A DNA stretch of 34,245 nucleotides from Candidatus Hatepunaea meridiana (GCA_030765125.1 JAVCDD010000134.1:1-34245); one strand, 5' to 3'; positions 1 through 9,603 are shown, counted from the stretch's first letter. Numbers and translations are program-made. Notes: generated by a model from the letters alone, not told the origin.

Positions 1-199
1 ATACCATTGTCAAGTGTTACAGCAACACGATAGATAATTTTCAAAGAAACATAGTAGTGCACACATATTCTTCATATGATGCTAATTATTATAGACTTAA
101 ATGAAATTCTGGGGGAAGATGCGTTAAAACTATTAGAAAATATATTTTTGTGAATGATTTGTGAAAGGAAATTGTAGGTAGAATATACAGAATTGATTA

Positions 200-217
200 T
201 GCGACAGGAGTGTCGCA
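200..217. repeat. Small hairpin, ACAGGARTGT family
   Basis: A perfect inverted repeat with arms TGCGACA and TGTCGCA around GGAG, followed by TCTACC. The element at 6374-6391 has the same core (ACA-GGAA-TGT) with a different outer stem (ACAG/CTGT) and is followed by CCTACC. The outer stem therefore changes on both sides while pairing is kept. 33825-33842 (ACAGGTA, TCTC, TACCTGT) looks related. Confidence 0.6.
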
Positions 218-227
218 TCTACCAAAA

Positions 228-257
228 CCGCCCAGCTTATTAGCTGGGCGGTTTTTT
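228..257 (+). terminator. Rho-independent terminator, probably bidirectional
   Basis: A perfect 10-bp stem (CCGCCCAGCT / AGCTGGGCGG) with a 4-nt loop is followed on the plus strand by six T. On the minus strand the hairpin is followed by TTTT, so it may also end transcription of the gene finishing at 306. The stronger T run faces a plus-strand transcript, which would imply a convergent gene beyond the left edge. Confidence 0.7.
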
Positions 258-305
258 CTATACAGGATGACTCCGGTTTCGATGAAACCAGACTATTATT
301 AAAAA

Positions 306-3300
306 CTACTTCACAAGCATCACCTTACGAACAGAACGGAAGTTCGCTGTTTCCATCTTCACAAGGTACACACCTGATGTTACATTCATGCCATCCCATA
401 CAACAGCGTGATGACCGGCGGTCTGCTCACTGCTGATAAGCGTTTCCACCAGACGACCGGCAATGTCGTAGATATGGATGGAAACCTGTGACGCATCCGG
501 TAATCCGTAGGACAACCTTGTAGTTGCATTGAACGGGTTCGGATAGTTTCGGGACAAATAAAATTCATCCGGTATGACGCTGACCTCTACGTCAAGTACT
601 AACAGAGCATCTTTTAAATAAGATAAGCTTTTGCCTTGATGGAAAATAACTGGAGTCAAAGCCATTTCTGTCTCACTGTTAGTATCCCATAGACGAAGAT
701 CAAATTTATCTTCCTTAGTCATTCCATCAACAGCTTCGGTGGAGTAATCATCTCCCCAGACAGCAAGACCGCAGACGCCATCGCTAATTGTACCAACACC
801 GACCATACGACCGGATGATTGATTGAAAGCAGCTATCTGACTTCCATCAGTTACATCCAATCCCTCTACAGCGTTGACCAAAACGCTCATATTCTGATTT
901 GTCCGAATAGTTGTCAGCCAATGCCTTTCGGCATTATCGAACTCACCCGAAACTATCATTGCGTCGCCTTCATCCAACGGTTCCGGATATTCAAGGTTGA
1001 CGTCTTCATCTACCAGGATTTGGAATCCCATACCTGGTACACAAGGTCTCATATTGGAGTATCCCCAAGCCGGCACCATAAAATCACCATAACCGTTCTT
1101 GACTTGGATAATATTATCAATGATTGGCGAGAACGCATAGTAATCACTGGCACGGTCGGCTGGAAGTGTATAGCTGGGGAAGTAAGCAATATTGTTCCAG
1201 CCTGCCTGAATCGGAATATCTGTATCTGCAAGTATCGGAACTCCACCCCAGACAGCTTCACAATCCTCAGTGACCTTTATTTGATAACCCTGGAATATAT
1301 TCCAGTATGGGATGCCATTATAACCCCAAGCCGGAGTATAGAAGCGACCCTCTTCGTTTTTAATCCGAATTACTCGATGATTATTCTCGTTGATCCGCAA
1401 CTGTTCGAACATCAGTACTATATTCGGACCACTTTCTTCATCCTCTACGTAATAATCATCAACAGGTGAAATATTTAATGAGATCATGCTCCAACCTTCG
1501 AGTATTTCAAGTTCAAAAGGCGTTGTATCAGCAATAACGATGAGAAGCCTGTGATCAACAGAGTATTCACCATCAGACACGGAAAATACCGTAATATATT
1601 CACCGGCATCATCGAAGGTTGTCTGCCAATTGAATGTAGCGGTGCCGTCGCCATGATCTTCCAATTCAGCCTCATCGGGAAGCCTACCTCGATCTGATAA
1701 CTCAATCGTCAAATCATTGTCCTCAATATCGCTTGCTTCTACATCAAAGGATATCATAAATGTGACAACTCCAACAACGTTATCTAATGGGATATCTACC
1801 CATTCCGGGGCATCGTTAACCGGGTTAACTGTTACTGCAAATCCGTCCTCTACGGTAAGATCACGCTTCGGAGAAGGATTGATGAAGTTTCCTACTTGCC
1901 TAAGTACCCGCTGATTTTGATCATCCCTTGATATGAAACTGGTCGAGATAACAATCTGTTCAGCATCCTGACCATCATCGGCTTCGATTACAACCTCTGA
2001 ATCTCCGTTGTAATTCTCCGCTGGTACGAGTGTCAGGATATGAGTTTCTTCGTCTATTTGAAGGTTTAACTCATCAATACCTTCGATAATAGTAAACGTC
2101 AACTCATCACCGTCAGGATCCTCAAATACTTCGTTAAGATCAGCAACTTCGAGCAACTCGTCATCCTCATCAATCTCGATGTCATCAATTGCATTTGCCA
2201 CTACTGGTTGTTGATTAACGTGAAGAACAATTATTGCGACCTCTAATTCCGCCGTTAGTTCTGCATCTGATGCTGTGAATACTATGTTATATTCACCTTC
2301 ATCATCATAGGTTGTCTCCCAGTTGAGTGTTCCAGTACCGTCGCCGTTATCGGTGAATTCAGCAGCATCAGGCATTTCTCCGCGATTAACCAATTCAATG
2401 GTTATTTCATCCTCTTCAGGATCCATAGCTTCAAGGTCAAGAACAAGTTCAGCATTCTCGTCAACTTCAACAGGCTCATCAAAAACAGTTACCCATTCCG
2501 GAACGCTATTGACAGGAACGACTACTACGATGAATACATCTGTTTCAGTTCCTTCATTGATATCAGTTGCCGTAACCGTGATCGCAACGCCATCCGGCAG
2601 GTTGAAGTTATATGCAGGCTCTACGAAAAGTACGTTCTGATCATCGATACCCATATTCAGTTCTTCATGAGCGCTCTCGAATGAGAATTCCAGTTCCTCG
2701 TCTTCACCGGTGTCCGGATCAATAAAGACATCATCCAGATTAACTATCTCAACGTGTGCAGGATCAGGATTCTCTTCAACCTCGAAGTCTTCAATTGCGT
2801 TCTCGACCTCAGGTGGGCGATTGGTATTATGCACTGTAATAGCAACAACTTCCTCGTCACAAGCATGTTGATCGCCATTATCAATAACACGTACTGTAAT
2901 CTCATACTCACCTGCCTGATCCCAATTGGGTCTCCAGACAAATCTGGTCGGTCTGACTTCGGCGCCTTCAGGGGCATTCTCAACTGTAAACGTCAAGTCC
3001 TCATGGTTTGCATCCGAACCTGTTAAAGAAATAATCAGATACTCACGCTCATCAGTTTCGCAAGCACCAATTTCCCTGAGTACAGGCGCAGCATTCACAT
3101 AGTTTACCGTGATGGTGATTGTTTCCTCATCGAACAACTGTGGTTCACCGTTATCTGTAGCCCGGAAAGTGACTACGTACTCGGCATACTCATCATAAGC
3201 CGGTGTCCAGGTGAACACACCATCTTCGAATTCGGGAGTATCCGGTAGATTGTCAGATATTAGAGTATATTCTATATCATCACCATCCGGATCCTCGGTT

Positions 3301-5963
3301 TCCAACGTGAATGTAAGTTCTTCAAATATATCTACTTCTTGATTGCCAATCTCGGATAACACAGGTTCCTGGTTCAGGTTTCGAACGTCAATATTAACCA
3401 CAAGATCGTCAAAGGAGTCTTCAACACCATCGGAAACTCGGAAGACTGGATTGTAATTACCCTCGTCCTCAAATCCGGGCGTCCAAGTGAATACTGCCGT
3501 ACCGTCTTCGTTATCCACTAAGTTCCAGTTGTTTTCTTCGGGATCAGGCATCTCACCCTGATCTACCATTTCCCAAGTCAGTTCATCCGGTTCGTTATCA
3601 ACGTCCGACGCTCCGAATTCTACTACTAACTCGTTGGTTTCGATGATTTCCGTATTGAACTCATCTGCATCAGTTGGCTGTTCAATAACCGGTAGATCAT
3701 TATCCGGTTCAACAACCAGATCGAATTCGCTCGAAATATCCCGTTGTGGAATAGGTCCCATAACATTGCTACTAATTGATCGAAGCATTCGTGCATTTAA
3801 ATCGCGTCCGCCCATATCATCACGACCAATAATTTCGCATGTGATTGTTCCAAAGTAGTTATCAGCCGTTTTAATGCGCCATACTCCGTTCTCATTATCA
3901 ACTTCATACTCTATTACGTCCGGTGGATCAGGCTGCGGGGCAATGAAATACATATCATCTTCATCCGGATCGATGAACATCTCGTATAGATCGAATTCAA
4001 CCCAGCCTTCATCCTCTTGAAGCGTTAAAAAGAATCGCTCGTTTTGTTCATCAAACTCGAAGAAATCCGGATTAACGATAGGTAGACGATTAGTATTGAG
4101 GATTGTTACCATAACCGTTAAACCGTCAAAGACATCCTCGTCATCAGGATCAAAGGCTCGGAATTCCAATTCATAAGGAATCAGATTGCCATCATCATCA
4201 AGCGGGTTGGCACAATCGAAATCAGTTTCCCATTCGAAATAGCCCGTACGTGCATTAAAACTACATTCCCCGCTGGGTAGAACATCCTCGTTCAGGAATT
4301 CGAGTACCATATCATCAACAGGCGGGTTCGACAGTCTGAACTGGAATGAAACCCATTCACCCTCGTACTCTACGACAGGCTCAATAGGGGTAATGGAAAA
4401 TACATCATTAACACTGATCCGAACCCTGGTTAATGTTTGATTTCGCCATTCGAGAGATCCGTTGACGATTTCAACCTCAAGTGGAGTGTTCTGGTCATCC
4501 TCTGTATATTCACGTTGCTGTGAATAATCCCAAACCCTGAAATGAATCTCCTCATTGTTAACAAATCCTTCAATCACGTTTTCAGTATCCCCATCATCAC
4601 CGAAGGCAGGTAACCCTATCTGATCTTCAGGGTCTTCAATCATCCTTGAACCGGCACAGATTCCGTCAGTTGTAAATACGGCAATCTCATCAAACATACC
4701 GGCGTCTACGTCACCTAAAGTTAATTCAGTGACCAGTATGGAGTGATTTATTCCGGAATTGTAGTAATCGTAATGCCCCTGTGCGGATGATCCTGTACCT
4801 GTTACGAGGAATTCGAACTCACCTTCTCCATCAGAGATATTAATCACACCTTGATACACTAAATCACGCGCAGGTGTATAGACTATCTCCAGTTCAAACG
4901 ATTCATCCGGTTCGAGTTCGATTTCTTCCTCGAAAACCGGTGAGAAGATGTCGCACATATCAGATTCAATTTCTGTTATTGTAAGGTTTTCATCACTATT
5001 GTTGGTGACCTCACATGAAAGAGCTGCTTCATTATCAATTCTGACCGCTCCGAACTGCAGCACTTCCGGATCTACCGATAATTCCAATTCCGGAACCGCC
5101 CAGGCTGCTTCACCGCCGAATCCAATGGCGCGCCCATCGTGGGTATATTGAGCATTCTCGCCGCTGATATACCAGCCATGATCACCATCGCCAAGGTTTA
5201 CACCCACCAATCCGGTATTTCCTCCGATGTCTTCACCATACTGCATAACCGCCAGACCATTAAGGTGAAGGATAAGTTGGAAGTTATATCTATGATTGCC
5301 AGCCCACCATATAACCGCTATATTCTCCTCATTGGTCCAGAACCAAACCTCAGTACCATCATAGTTATCAGCTTGGAAAATTGCGATAGTGTTGCCATTT
5401 ACCGCATCAGGTGCAGCTTCTCTCGGGTAACTACTGACCGGCAGTTCATAGTCATCACCTCCATAGGTGAACGAAATCCAACCGTCGCTATCCATATAGA
5501 CGTTCGAGAATTCACGATCCCAGAATGGGAAGGTCCAACCAAGTTCAACAGCTCCGGTGTTTTCGTCGTCAGCCAGACTAAACTCGCGGACGCCATCGAA
5601 ATCACCCCTATCGAGCCATTCGAATTCCGGACCGTCATCCTCATCGTTATCACGCCACTCGTAATCCGAATCATCCGGATCGGAACGGTTATCGCGATGA
5701 GGAGCGCGATCATTCGGGTTATGATTGATAATAAGGTTATGAGCCGCTTCATAGCGTTTCATAAAGAGACGCTGGTCATCAGTCAGCATACCTGAATTCC
5801 TGGCAGGTACGATTACATCCTGATAGTAAGCGTCATCACTGACTCTTTCCGTTGTGATAAGTGGTGCATCAAGAAAGCCAGGTTCAGCATTTACAGCATT
5901 AACACTGGCAGAAAAAACGAAAAGAACGACTAACAAGCTAAAAATGGAGTGCTTTACTGACAT
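306..5963 (-). CDS. Large secreted multidomain Ig/cadherin-like protein with C-terminal sorting domain (1885 aa)
   Basis: The start ATG at 5963 follows an excellent ribosome binding site (AGGAGGTGGAGT). The N-terminus is a signal peptide cut after about residue 26 (VNA-VNA). About residues 115-285 look nidogen-like or beta-sandwich, followed by an ASPM/SPD-2/Hydin-like domain with the signature LQFGAVRIDNEA. About 525-1400 is a chain of cadherin/Ig-like modules rich in Asp and Glu with recurring VNDxPxW and NRPP joints. Two related segments (GWSMISLNI, GWNNIAYFP) follow, then a C-terminal domain starting near 1795 with NYPNPFN, YDIAGRLVETL and GVYLVKM, typical of type IX secretion sorting domains. 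It should be secreted or anchored at the outer surface; its ligand is unknown. Two modules carry loop inserts (near 1858-1962 and 3733-3817) that stay in frame. It is the intact relative of the broken gene just upstream. Confidence 0.9.
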   Translation of the reverse strand: MSVKHSIFSLLVVLFVFSASVNAVNAEPGFLDAPLITTERVSDDAYYQDVIVPARNSGMLTDDQRLFMKRYEAAHNLIINHNPNDRAPHRDNRSDPDDSDYEWRDNDEDDGPEFEWLDRGDFDGVREFSLADDENTGAVELGWTFPFWDREFSNVYMDSDGWISFTYGGDDYELPVSSYPREAAPDAVNGNTIAIFQADNYDGTEVWFWTNEENIAVIWWAGNHRYNFQLILHLNGLAVMQYGEDIGGNTGLVGVNLGDGDHGWYISGENAQYTHDGRAIGFGGEAAWAVPELELSVDPEVLQFGAVRIDNEAALSCEVTNNSDENLTITEIESDMCDIFSPVFEEEIELEPDESFELEIVYTPARDLVYQGVINISDGEGEFEFLVTGTGSSAQGHYDYYNSGINHSILVTELTLGDVDAGMFDEIAVFTTDGICAGSRMIEDPEDQIGLPAFGDDGDTENVIEGFVNNEEIHFRVWDYSQQREYTEDDQNTPLEVEIVNGSLEWRNQTLTRVRISVNDVFSITPIEPVVEYEGEWVSFQFRLSNPPVDDMVLEFLNEDVLPSGECSFNARTGYFEWETDFDCANPLDDDGNLIPYELEFRAFDPDDEDVFDGLTVMVTILNTNRLPIVNPDFFEFDEQNERFFLTLQEDEGWVEFDLYEMFIDPDEDDMYFIAPQPDPPDVIEYEVDNENGVWRIKTADNYFGTITCEIIGRDDMGGRDLNARMLRSISSNVMGPIPQRDISSEFDLVVEPDNDLPVIEQPTDADEFNTEIIETNELVVEFGASDVDNEPDELTWEMVDQGEMPDPEENNWNLVDNEDGTAVFTWTPGFEDEGNYNPVFRVSDGVEDSFDDLVVNIDVRNLNQEPVLSEIGNQEVDIFEELTFTLETEDPDGDDIEYTLISDNLPDTPEFEDGVFTWTPAYDEYAEYVVTFRATDNGEPQLFDEETITITVNYVNAAPVLREIGACETDEREYLIISLTGSDANHEDLTFTVENAPEGAEVRPTRFVWRPNWDQAGEYEITVRVIDNGDQHACDEEVVAITVHNTNRPPEVENAIEDFEVEENPDPAHVEIVNLDDVFIDPDTGEDEELEFSFESAHEELNMGIDDQNVLFVEPAYNFNLPDGVAITVTATDINEGTETDVFIVVVVPVNSVPEWVTVFDEPVEVDENAELVLDLEAMDPEEDEITIELVNRGEMPDAAEFTDNGDGTGTLNWETTYDDEGEYNIVFTASDAELTAELEVAIIVLHVNQQPVVANAIDDIEIDEDDELLEVADLNEVFEDPDGDELTFTIIEGIDELNLQIDEETHILTLVPAENYNGDSEVVIEADDGQDAEQIVISTSFISRDDQNQRVLRQVGNFINPSPKRDLTVEDGFAVTVNPVNDAPEWVDIPLDNVVGVVTFMISFDVEASDIEDNDLTIELSDRGRLPDEAELEDHGDGTATFNWQTTFDDAGEYITVFSVSDGEYSVDHRLLIVIADTTPFELEILEGWSMISLNISPVDDYYVEDEESGPNIVLMFEQLRINENNHRVIRIKNEEGRFYTPAWGYNGIPYWNIFQGYQIKVTEDCEAVWGGVPILADTDIPIQAGWNNIAYFPSYTLPADRASDYYAFSPIIDNIIQVKNGYGDFMVPAWGYSNMRPCVPGMGFQILVDEDVNLEYPEPLDEGDAMIVSGEFDNAERHWLTTIRTNQNMSVLVNAVEGLDVTDGSQIAAFNQSSGRMVGVGTISDGVCGLAVWGDDYSTEAVDGMTKEDKFDLRLWDTNSETEMALTPVIFHQGKSLSYLKDALLVLDVEVSVIPDEFYLSRNYPNPFNATTRLSYGLPDASQVSIHIYDIAGRLVETLISSEQTAGHHAVVWDGMNVTSGVYLVKMETANFRSVRKVMLVK
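1858..1962 (-). repeat. In-frame loop insert E inside a cadherin-like module
   Basis: Between the ADDG end of one strand and the last strand (DLTVEDGFAVTV) there are about 35 extra residues. They contain RDDQNQRVLRQV and end in PSPKRDLT. Uninserted modules of the same type have only about 8 residues here (for example TDINEGTETDVF). The RD..N.R.LR.V motif and the Px(R/K)RD end recur in the other inserts. Boundaries are approximate. Confidence 0.55.
3733..3817 (-). repeat. In-frame loop insert F inside a cadherin-like module
   Basis: The same loop position as insert E. The extra segment contains GRDLNARMLRSIS and ends in PIPQRDIS just before the last strand (FDLVVEP). It shares RD..N.R.LR.I with inserts A and E. 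It keeps the reading frame. Boundaries are approximate because the host module is itself divergent. Confidence 0.45.
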
Positions 5964-6409
5964 ACTCCACCTCCTATTATTTGTAATTCTTAAATTTCTA
6001 TTTTCAATCGTGAAAGGGAATACTTGGTGCAGTGCGATGTGTGTAGATCGTGTGATAAAGCTGATTGATTGTTAATTATCAATTATTGATGAACAATATT
6101 GATATACAATTATAATTGTAATGTGCATGATTTCACTAAAGAGTAAATATAACACTGATTAACTATAAAAAGCGTGATTGATATCACATTTGATACTCAT
6201 TTAAAAGAAATTTAACATTCACTCCCTTAATAAAGTAATATAACGATTTGTTCACTATTATGCAAGAACTGAATTTATTATTATTAAATTTGAAATTGTA
6301 TGTCCATTTGATAATTCTACCGCAGAGAACGCAGAGAACACAAAGGAGTTAAATAGATCAAGCATTAGGTTAGACAGACAGGAATGTCTGTCCTACCCAA
6401 GAATATGGG
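5964..6409. promoter_or_regulatory. AT-rich intergenic spacer upstream of the 1885-residue gene
   Basis: 446 bases without a gene. The part next to the start at 5963 is AT-rich and contains a possible minus-strand promoter reading TTGAAA, 16 nt, TACAAA, just ahead of the ribosome binding site; this is weak. The middle holds a palindrome (ACAATTATAATTGT). The far end carries a 9-nt-period motif (CGCAGAGAA twice, then CACAAAGGA, near 6321-6347) and the hairpin at 6374-6391. Confidence 0.4.
6374..6391. repeat. Small hairpin, ACAGGARTGT family (second copy)
   Basis: Perfect 7-bp stem ACAGACA / TGTCTGT around GGAA, followed by CCTACCC. It is related to 200-217 by its core and by the following CTACC, with the outer stem bases changed on both sides. 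It sits just 3' of the stop codon at 6410 and has no T run, so a terminator role is unlikely. Confidence 0.6.
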
Positions 6410-8092
6410 TTACCTGATTAACACACCTTTCGTAACCTGTTTCTCACCATCCACATCAAGAACGAACAGGTAAATTCCATTAGGTAGGTTATTCGCATCC
6501 CAGATTACGGAATGGCGTCCTGCCGATAACTGATTTGACAAAATCACACATAAAAAACGTCCTGATGCATCCATTACCGATAACCTGACATAAGACAATT
6601 GTGGTAATGCAAAGTTAATATTTGTGCACGGGTTAAACGGATTGGGATGAATTGAACCCAGCGTTAGTTTACTTGGTATTATATCATCAACATAACTTCG
6701 AACCGATAAAGGCGCTACCGTTAATTGGAACGTCTGATCGCTTCGGACAGAATCCTCGCTGTCATAAGCGAACACATACCACGTCAATTCAGTGCTTTGT
6801 TGCGGATCAAACGACATTGCTTCGCGAGGCACTGCATCAGAAGTCCGATCTATATCATTGAGCCAATGCTCCTCATCATTCCAGATTAAAACCAGCGAGT
6901 ATGTAACGTTATCATCTTCCACCTCGTCAACCGACTCCTCCCAACTGAAGGTAATGGTTGGATAATCGGCAACTTCAGCGCTGTCGCTCGGTTGGAACAG
7001 GTTGAAAGCGATTGGCAGGTCGTTTATTGAATTGATAACTATAAGGAAAGTATCACTGGTCGCTGAATCCAACACATCCGTTGCAGTAACTATAACCTGC
7101 ATGCCATTCGGAGCATTGAAGTTGTCCTGTGCACTGATAGTTAGTAATGTTGCTTCATCGAGACCGCCGCTCAAGGGATCATTAACCTCAACGCTGAATT
7201 CAAGATCATCTCCATCCGGATCTCTGAAAACCTGATCTATACGTGTTATTTCCCACGGTCCTGTATCTTCATCAAATTCGACATCATCAATCCCTTGCAC
7301 AATCTCAGGAGAACGGTTTGTGTTATGAATGGTGATAAAAATCTGCTCAACATTTCTGAAATCACCGTCCGTAAGCACAAAGGATGCAGTATATTCTTCC
7401 TCGTCATCGTAATCGGTCTGCCATGCAAATGTACCGGACCCATCTCCTCGATCGTTGAATTCGACGTTATCGGGCAAGTCGTGCGAACTATATTGAATAA
7501 CCAGATTATCTCCATCAGGATCGGACCCAACAATACTGAATTGTATCAAATCACCCTCGTTTGCCACAATATTTTCCGGGAAATCATCCCAGACGGGTGA
7601 TCGGTTAACATCGGAGACTTCAATAGAAACAATAAGCTCATCAGTTCCTTCTTCGGTGTCGGTTACGCGGACGGTAAAGGTGTAAGGTTCATCATTAGCA
7701 TCATTAAAGGTCGGTGTCCATACAAAATCAACCGTACCTTCTTCATTGTCGTTAAATTCCCAGCCATCAGGCAGGTTGCCCTCATCGGAGATAGTCCAGA
7801 ATAATTCACCTCCTTCATCTTCTACATCAATGGCAATCAGGTTTAAGCTAAGTTCCTGGTTTTCACCAATCTGTAGCTCAAGTTCATCATCAAGCGGTTC
7901 ATTTTGATCGTTGACTATTACAGGAAGATCGTTTACGGACAGGATGTGTACTGTGAACTCATCCTGGTTTGTATCATCACGGCGTGGACGGATGTTTCTG
8001 ATGTCAGTCGCGGTTGGCTGACAGCCAATAAGCGGTCGTGTGTTTCTGCTGTCAACCCCAGCGGGTTGACAGCCAATAAGCGGTCGTGTGTT
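6410..8092 (-). CDS. Fragment 6 of the broken giant gene: cadherin-like modules and C-terminal sorting domain
   Basis: Open in one frame from the TGA at 8093 to the stop at 6410; the first usable start codon is a GTG at 7567, so most of the upstream part is only coding in the ancestral gene. It begins inside insert D, then reads PRRDDTNQDEFTVHI, module joints such as SVNDLPV and NRSPVW, one uninserted module (VIVTATDVLDSATSDTF), and a final domain with HPNPFNP, MDASGRFL and GIYLFVL. The last part is a type IX-style sorting domain like that of the downstream gene. On its own it has no signal peptide. Confidence 0.7.
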   Translation of the reverse strand, partial: NTRPLIGCQPAGVDSRNTRPLIGCQPTATDIRNIRPRRDDTNQDEFTVHILSVNDLPVIVNDQNEPLDDELELQIGENQELSLNLIAIDVEDEGGELFWTISDEGNLPDGWEFNDNEEGTVDFVWTPTFNDANDEPYTFTVRVTDTEEGTDELIVSIEVSDVNRSPVWDDFPENIVANEGDLIQFSIVGSDPDGDNLVIQYSSHDLPDNVEFNDRGDGSGTFAWQTDYDDEEEYTASFVLTDGDFRNVEQIFITIHNTNRSPEIVQGIDDVEFDEDTGPWEITRIDQVFRDPDGDDLEFSVEVNDPLSGGLDEATLLTISAQDNFNAPNGMQVIVTATDVLDSATSDTFLIVINSINDLPIAFNLFQPSDSAEVADYPTITFSWEESVDEVEDDNVTYSLVLIWNDEEHWLNDIDRTSDAVPREAMSFDPQQSTELTWYVFAYDSEDSVRSDQTFQLTVAPLSVRSYVDDIIPSKLTLGSIHPNPFNPCTNINFALPQLSYVRLSVMDASGRFLCVILSNQLSAGRHSVIWDANNLPNGIYLFVLDVDGEKQVTKGVLIR

Positions 8093-8119
8093 TCAGCTGT
8101 CAACCCCAGCGGGTTGACA
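7976..8119 (-). repeat. Loop insert D: 48-nt tandem repeat carrying the TGA stop
   Basis: Two almost identical 48-nt units (8072-8119 and 8024-8071) and a decayed third (7976-8023). Each of the first two contains a hairpin (GCTGTCAACCC, GCTG, GGGTTGACAGC). 48 is a multiple of 3, so copy number does not shift the frame. Copy one has TGA at 8093-8095 where copy two has AGA, so one base change makes the stop. The repeat lies in the same module loop as the other inserts and ends in RPRRD. Confidence 0.8.
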
Positions 8120-9505
8120 GCTGTTAGTAAAATTCATCACCATACGCGCCTGATCCTGTCCATCATCAGCTTCTATTATTACTTCCGAATCACCGAAGTA
8201 ATCCTGAGACGGTTCAAGAGTAAGGACATTTGTATCATCCTCAATAGAAAGATTTAGCTCATCTATCCCCTCAATAGTTGTAAAACTAAGTTCGTCACCG
8301 TCAGTGTCTTCGAATACATCGTCCAGATCCGCAACTTCAAGTGCACCCGAATCCTCCTCTATTTCAATGTCATCAATCGGATCGACCACTATAGGCGGTC
8401 GATTGATATTAATAACTACAATAGTTATTAGTAATTCTGTCATTTCTTCATCGTCTGAAACAGTAAATACCGGATGGAATTCACCTGCATCGTCAAAATC
8501 AGTCTGCCAGGAAAATTCAGCCGTGCCATCGTCGTTATCTTCAAGCTCAGCTTCGTCCGGCAATCCACCACGATCAACAAGCTCAATTGTCAGTTCATCG
8601 TTGTTGTCTACCTCGTCTTGCGCAACAAGCTCAAAAACAGCCAATTCATCTTCTTCTACCTCATACCATTGATTCTGAGGGAATTCATCCCAAACCGGTG
8701 GGTCGTTAATCGGGTTGATGGTAACCAGGAATTGGTCGGTTACGGTTAAGTCGCGACGAGGTGTCAAAAAGGATGTTTGACGCCACATTAAATCACAGGC
8801 AGGGACGCCTACGCTACTGGATCTTAGAGGTCCAGCTATCAACCATTCGTCATCTTCGCGTCCGTCATCTGCCATTACTGTTACTTCCAGGTTCTCACCA
8901 TAAAAATCCTCTTCAGTCTGGATAGAAAGAATATTATCTTCAGTAACGTCAAAGATCAGTCCGTCAGGATGTTCAATTGAGAAATCAAATTCGTCATCAT
9001 CGTCAGGATCAATAAATATGGTATCCAGGTCAGCGATTTCGAATATGTCGCTGTCTTCATTCAATTCAATATCCGGAATAAAATTTGCGACTTGCGGACG
9101 ACGATTGATATTCCTGACTAAAAGAAATACCTGTGTTATATCGGTCATTTCACCATCCGAAAGTTGGAGTATTAACGAATATTCCCCAGCATCGGCAAAA
9201 GTAGTCATCCAACTGAAACTCCCTGTTCCATTGCCATTATCGTGGATTTCAATAGCTTCAGGCAATTCTTCCTCATTTATCAGTATGATTGACAGATCAT
9301 CATTGTCAATGTCTTCACCATCCGATATGCTAAAGACAAGATTATATTCGCCTTCATCTGCAAATGTGGTCAACCAGAGAAAGGTTGCGGTGCCATCGCC
9401 TATGTCGTCTATTTCAGCAGCCTCAGGTAAACCGCTGCGTTCGGCAAAATCAATAGTTAAACGATCCTCTCTATCCACATCTATTGCCACAAGTTCAAAG
9501 CTCAA
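8093..9505 (-). CDS. Fragment 5 of the broken giant gene: alternating cadherin-like modules
   Basis: Ends at the TGA in insert D. The first start codon is a TTG at 9505, but homologous coding in the same frame reaches 9625, where it begins TPRRDLLTE at the end of insert B. It holds modules of two types. One has IPDIELNEDSD and IADLDTIF and ends in ADDG plus an insert. The other has LTIELVDRGGLPDEAE and FSWQTDFDDAGEF. An internal partial duplication is seen at about 9170-9480, where one second-type module is followed by a second copy lacking its first strands. There is no signal peptide, so it is not an independent gene. Confidence 0.7.
   Translation of the reverse strand: MSFELVAIDVDREDRLTIDFAERSGLPEAAEIDDIGDGTATFLWLTTFADEGEYNLVFSISDGEDIDNDDLSIILINEEELPEAIEIHDNGNGTGSFSWMTTFADAGEYSLILQLSDGEMTDITQVFLLVRNINRRPQVANFIPDIELNEDSDIFEIADLDTIFIDPDDDDEFDFSIEHPDGLIFDVTEDNILSIQTEEDFYGENLEVTVMADDGREDDEWLIAGPLRSSSVGVPACDLMWRQTSFLTPRRDLTVTDQFLVTINPINDPPVWDEFPQNQWYEVEEDELAVFELVAQDEVDNNDELTIELVDRGGLPDEAELEDNDDGTAEFSWQTDFDDAGEFHPVFTVSDDEEMTELLITIVVININRPPIVVDPIDDIEIEEDSGALEVADLDDVFEDTDGDELSFTTIEGIDELNLSIEDDTNVLTLEPSQDYFGDSEVIIEADDGQDQARMVMNFTNSCQPAGVDS
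8753..8866 (-). repeat. In-frame loop insert C inside a cadherin-like module
   Basis: About 35 extra residues between ADDGREDDE and the last strand (VTDQFLVTI). The insert includes GPLRSSSVGVPACD and ends in LTPRRDLT. The DNA contains CAGGCAGGGACGCCTACGC, a motif resembling intergenic repeat sequence rather than protein-coding pattern. The frame is kept. Confidence 0.55.
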
Positions 9506-9603
9506 CTCATCAGTCTCTCCGATGTTAATTCCTTCATCCGGGTAATCATCCCAGACCGGAACGTCGTTAACCGGATTAACGGTTACAAGAAAAAGGCATT
9601 CAG

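Larger units (their letters stand above)
1..305. other. Intergenic flank downstream of the 1885-residue gene
   Basis: No convincing gene is visible here. The first 180 bases are AT-rich with no recognised motif. Bases 200-217 form a perfect 7-bp hairpin (TGCGACA, loop GGAG, TGTCGCA), and 228-251 form a strong GC hairpin listed separately. The gene whose stop codon is at 306 ends just to the right, so this is its 3' flank. Confidence 0.6.

Noticed and set aside
819..1469. Long plus-strand open frames opposite the giant genes
   Set aside because: They lack start signals and family features, and lie opposite intact, well-recognised minus-strand domains.
5964..6120. Confident promoter for the 1885-residue gene
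   Set aside because: TTGAAA-N16-TACAAA exists on the minus strand, but in such AT-rich DNA matches are common and the leader would be very short.
7904..8257. A plus-strand 117-residue repeat protein
   Set aside because: It is the opposite strand of the 48-nt repeat in insert D and of clear cadherin-like coding on the minus strand.
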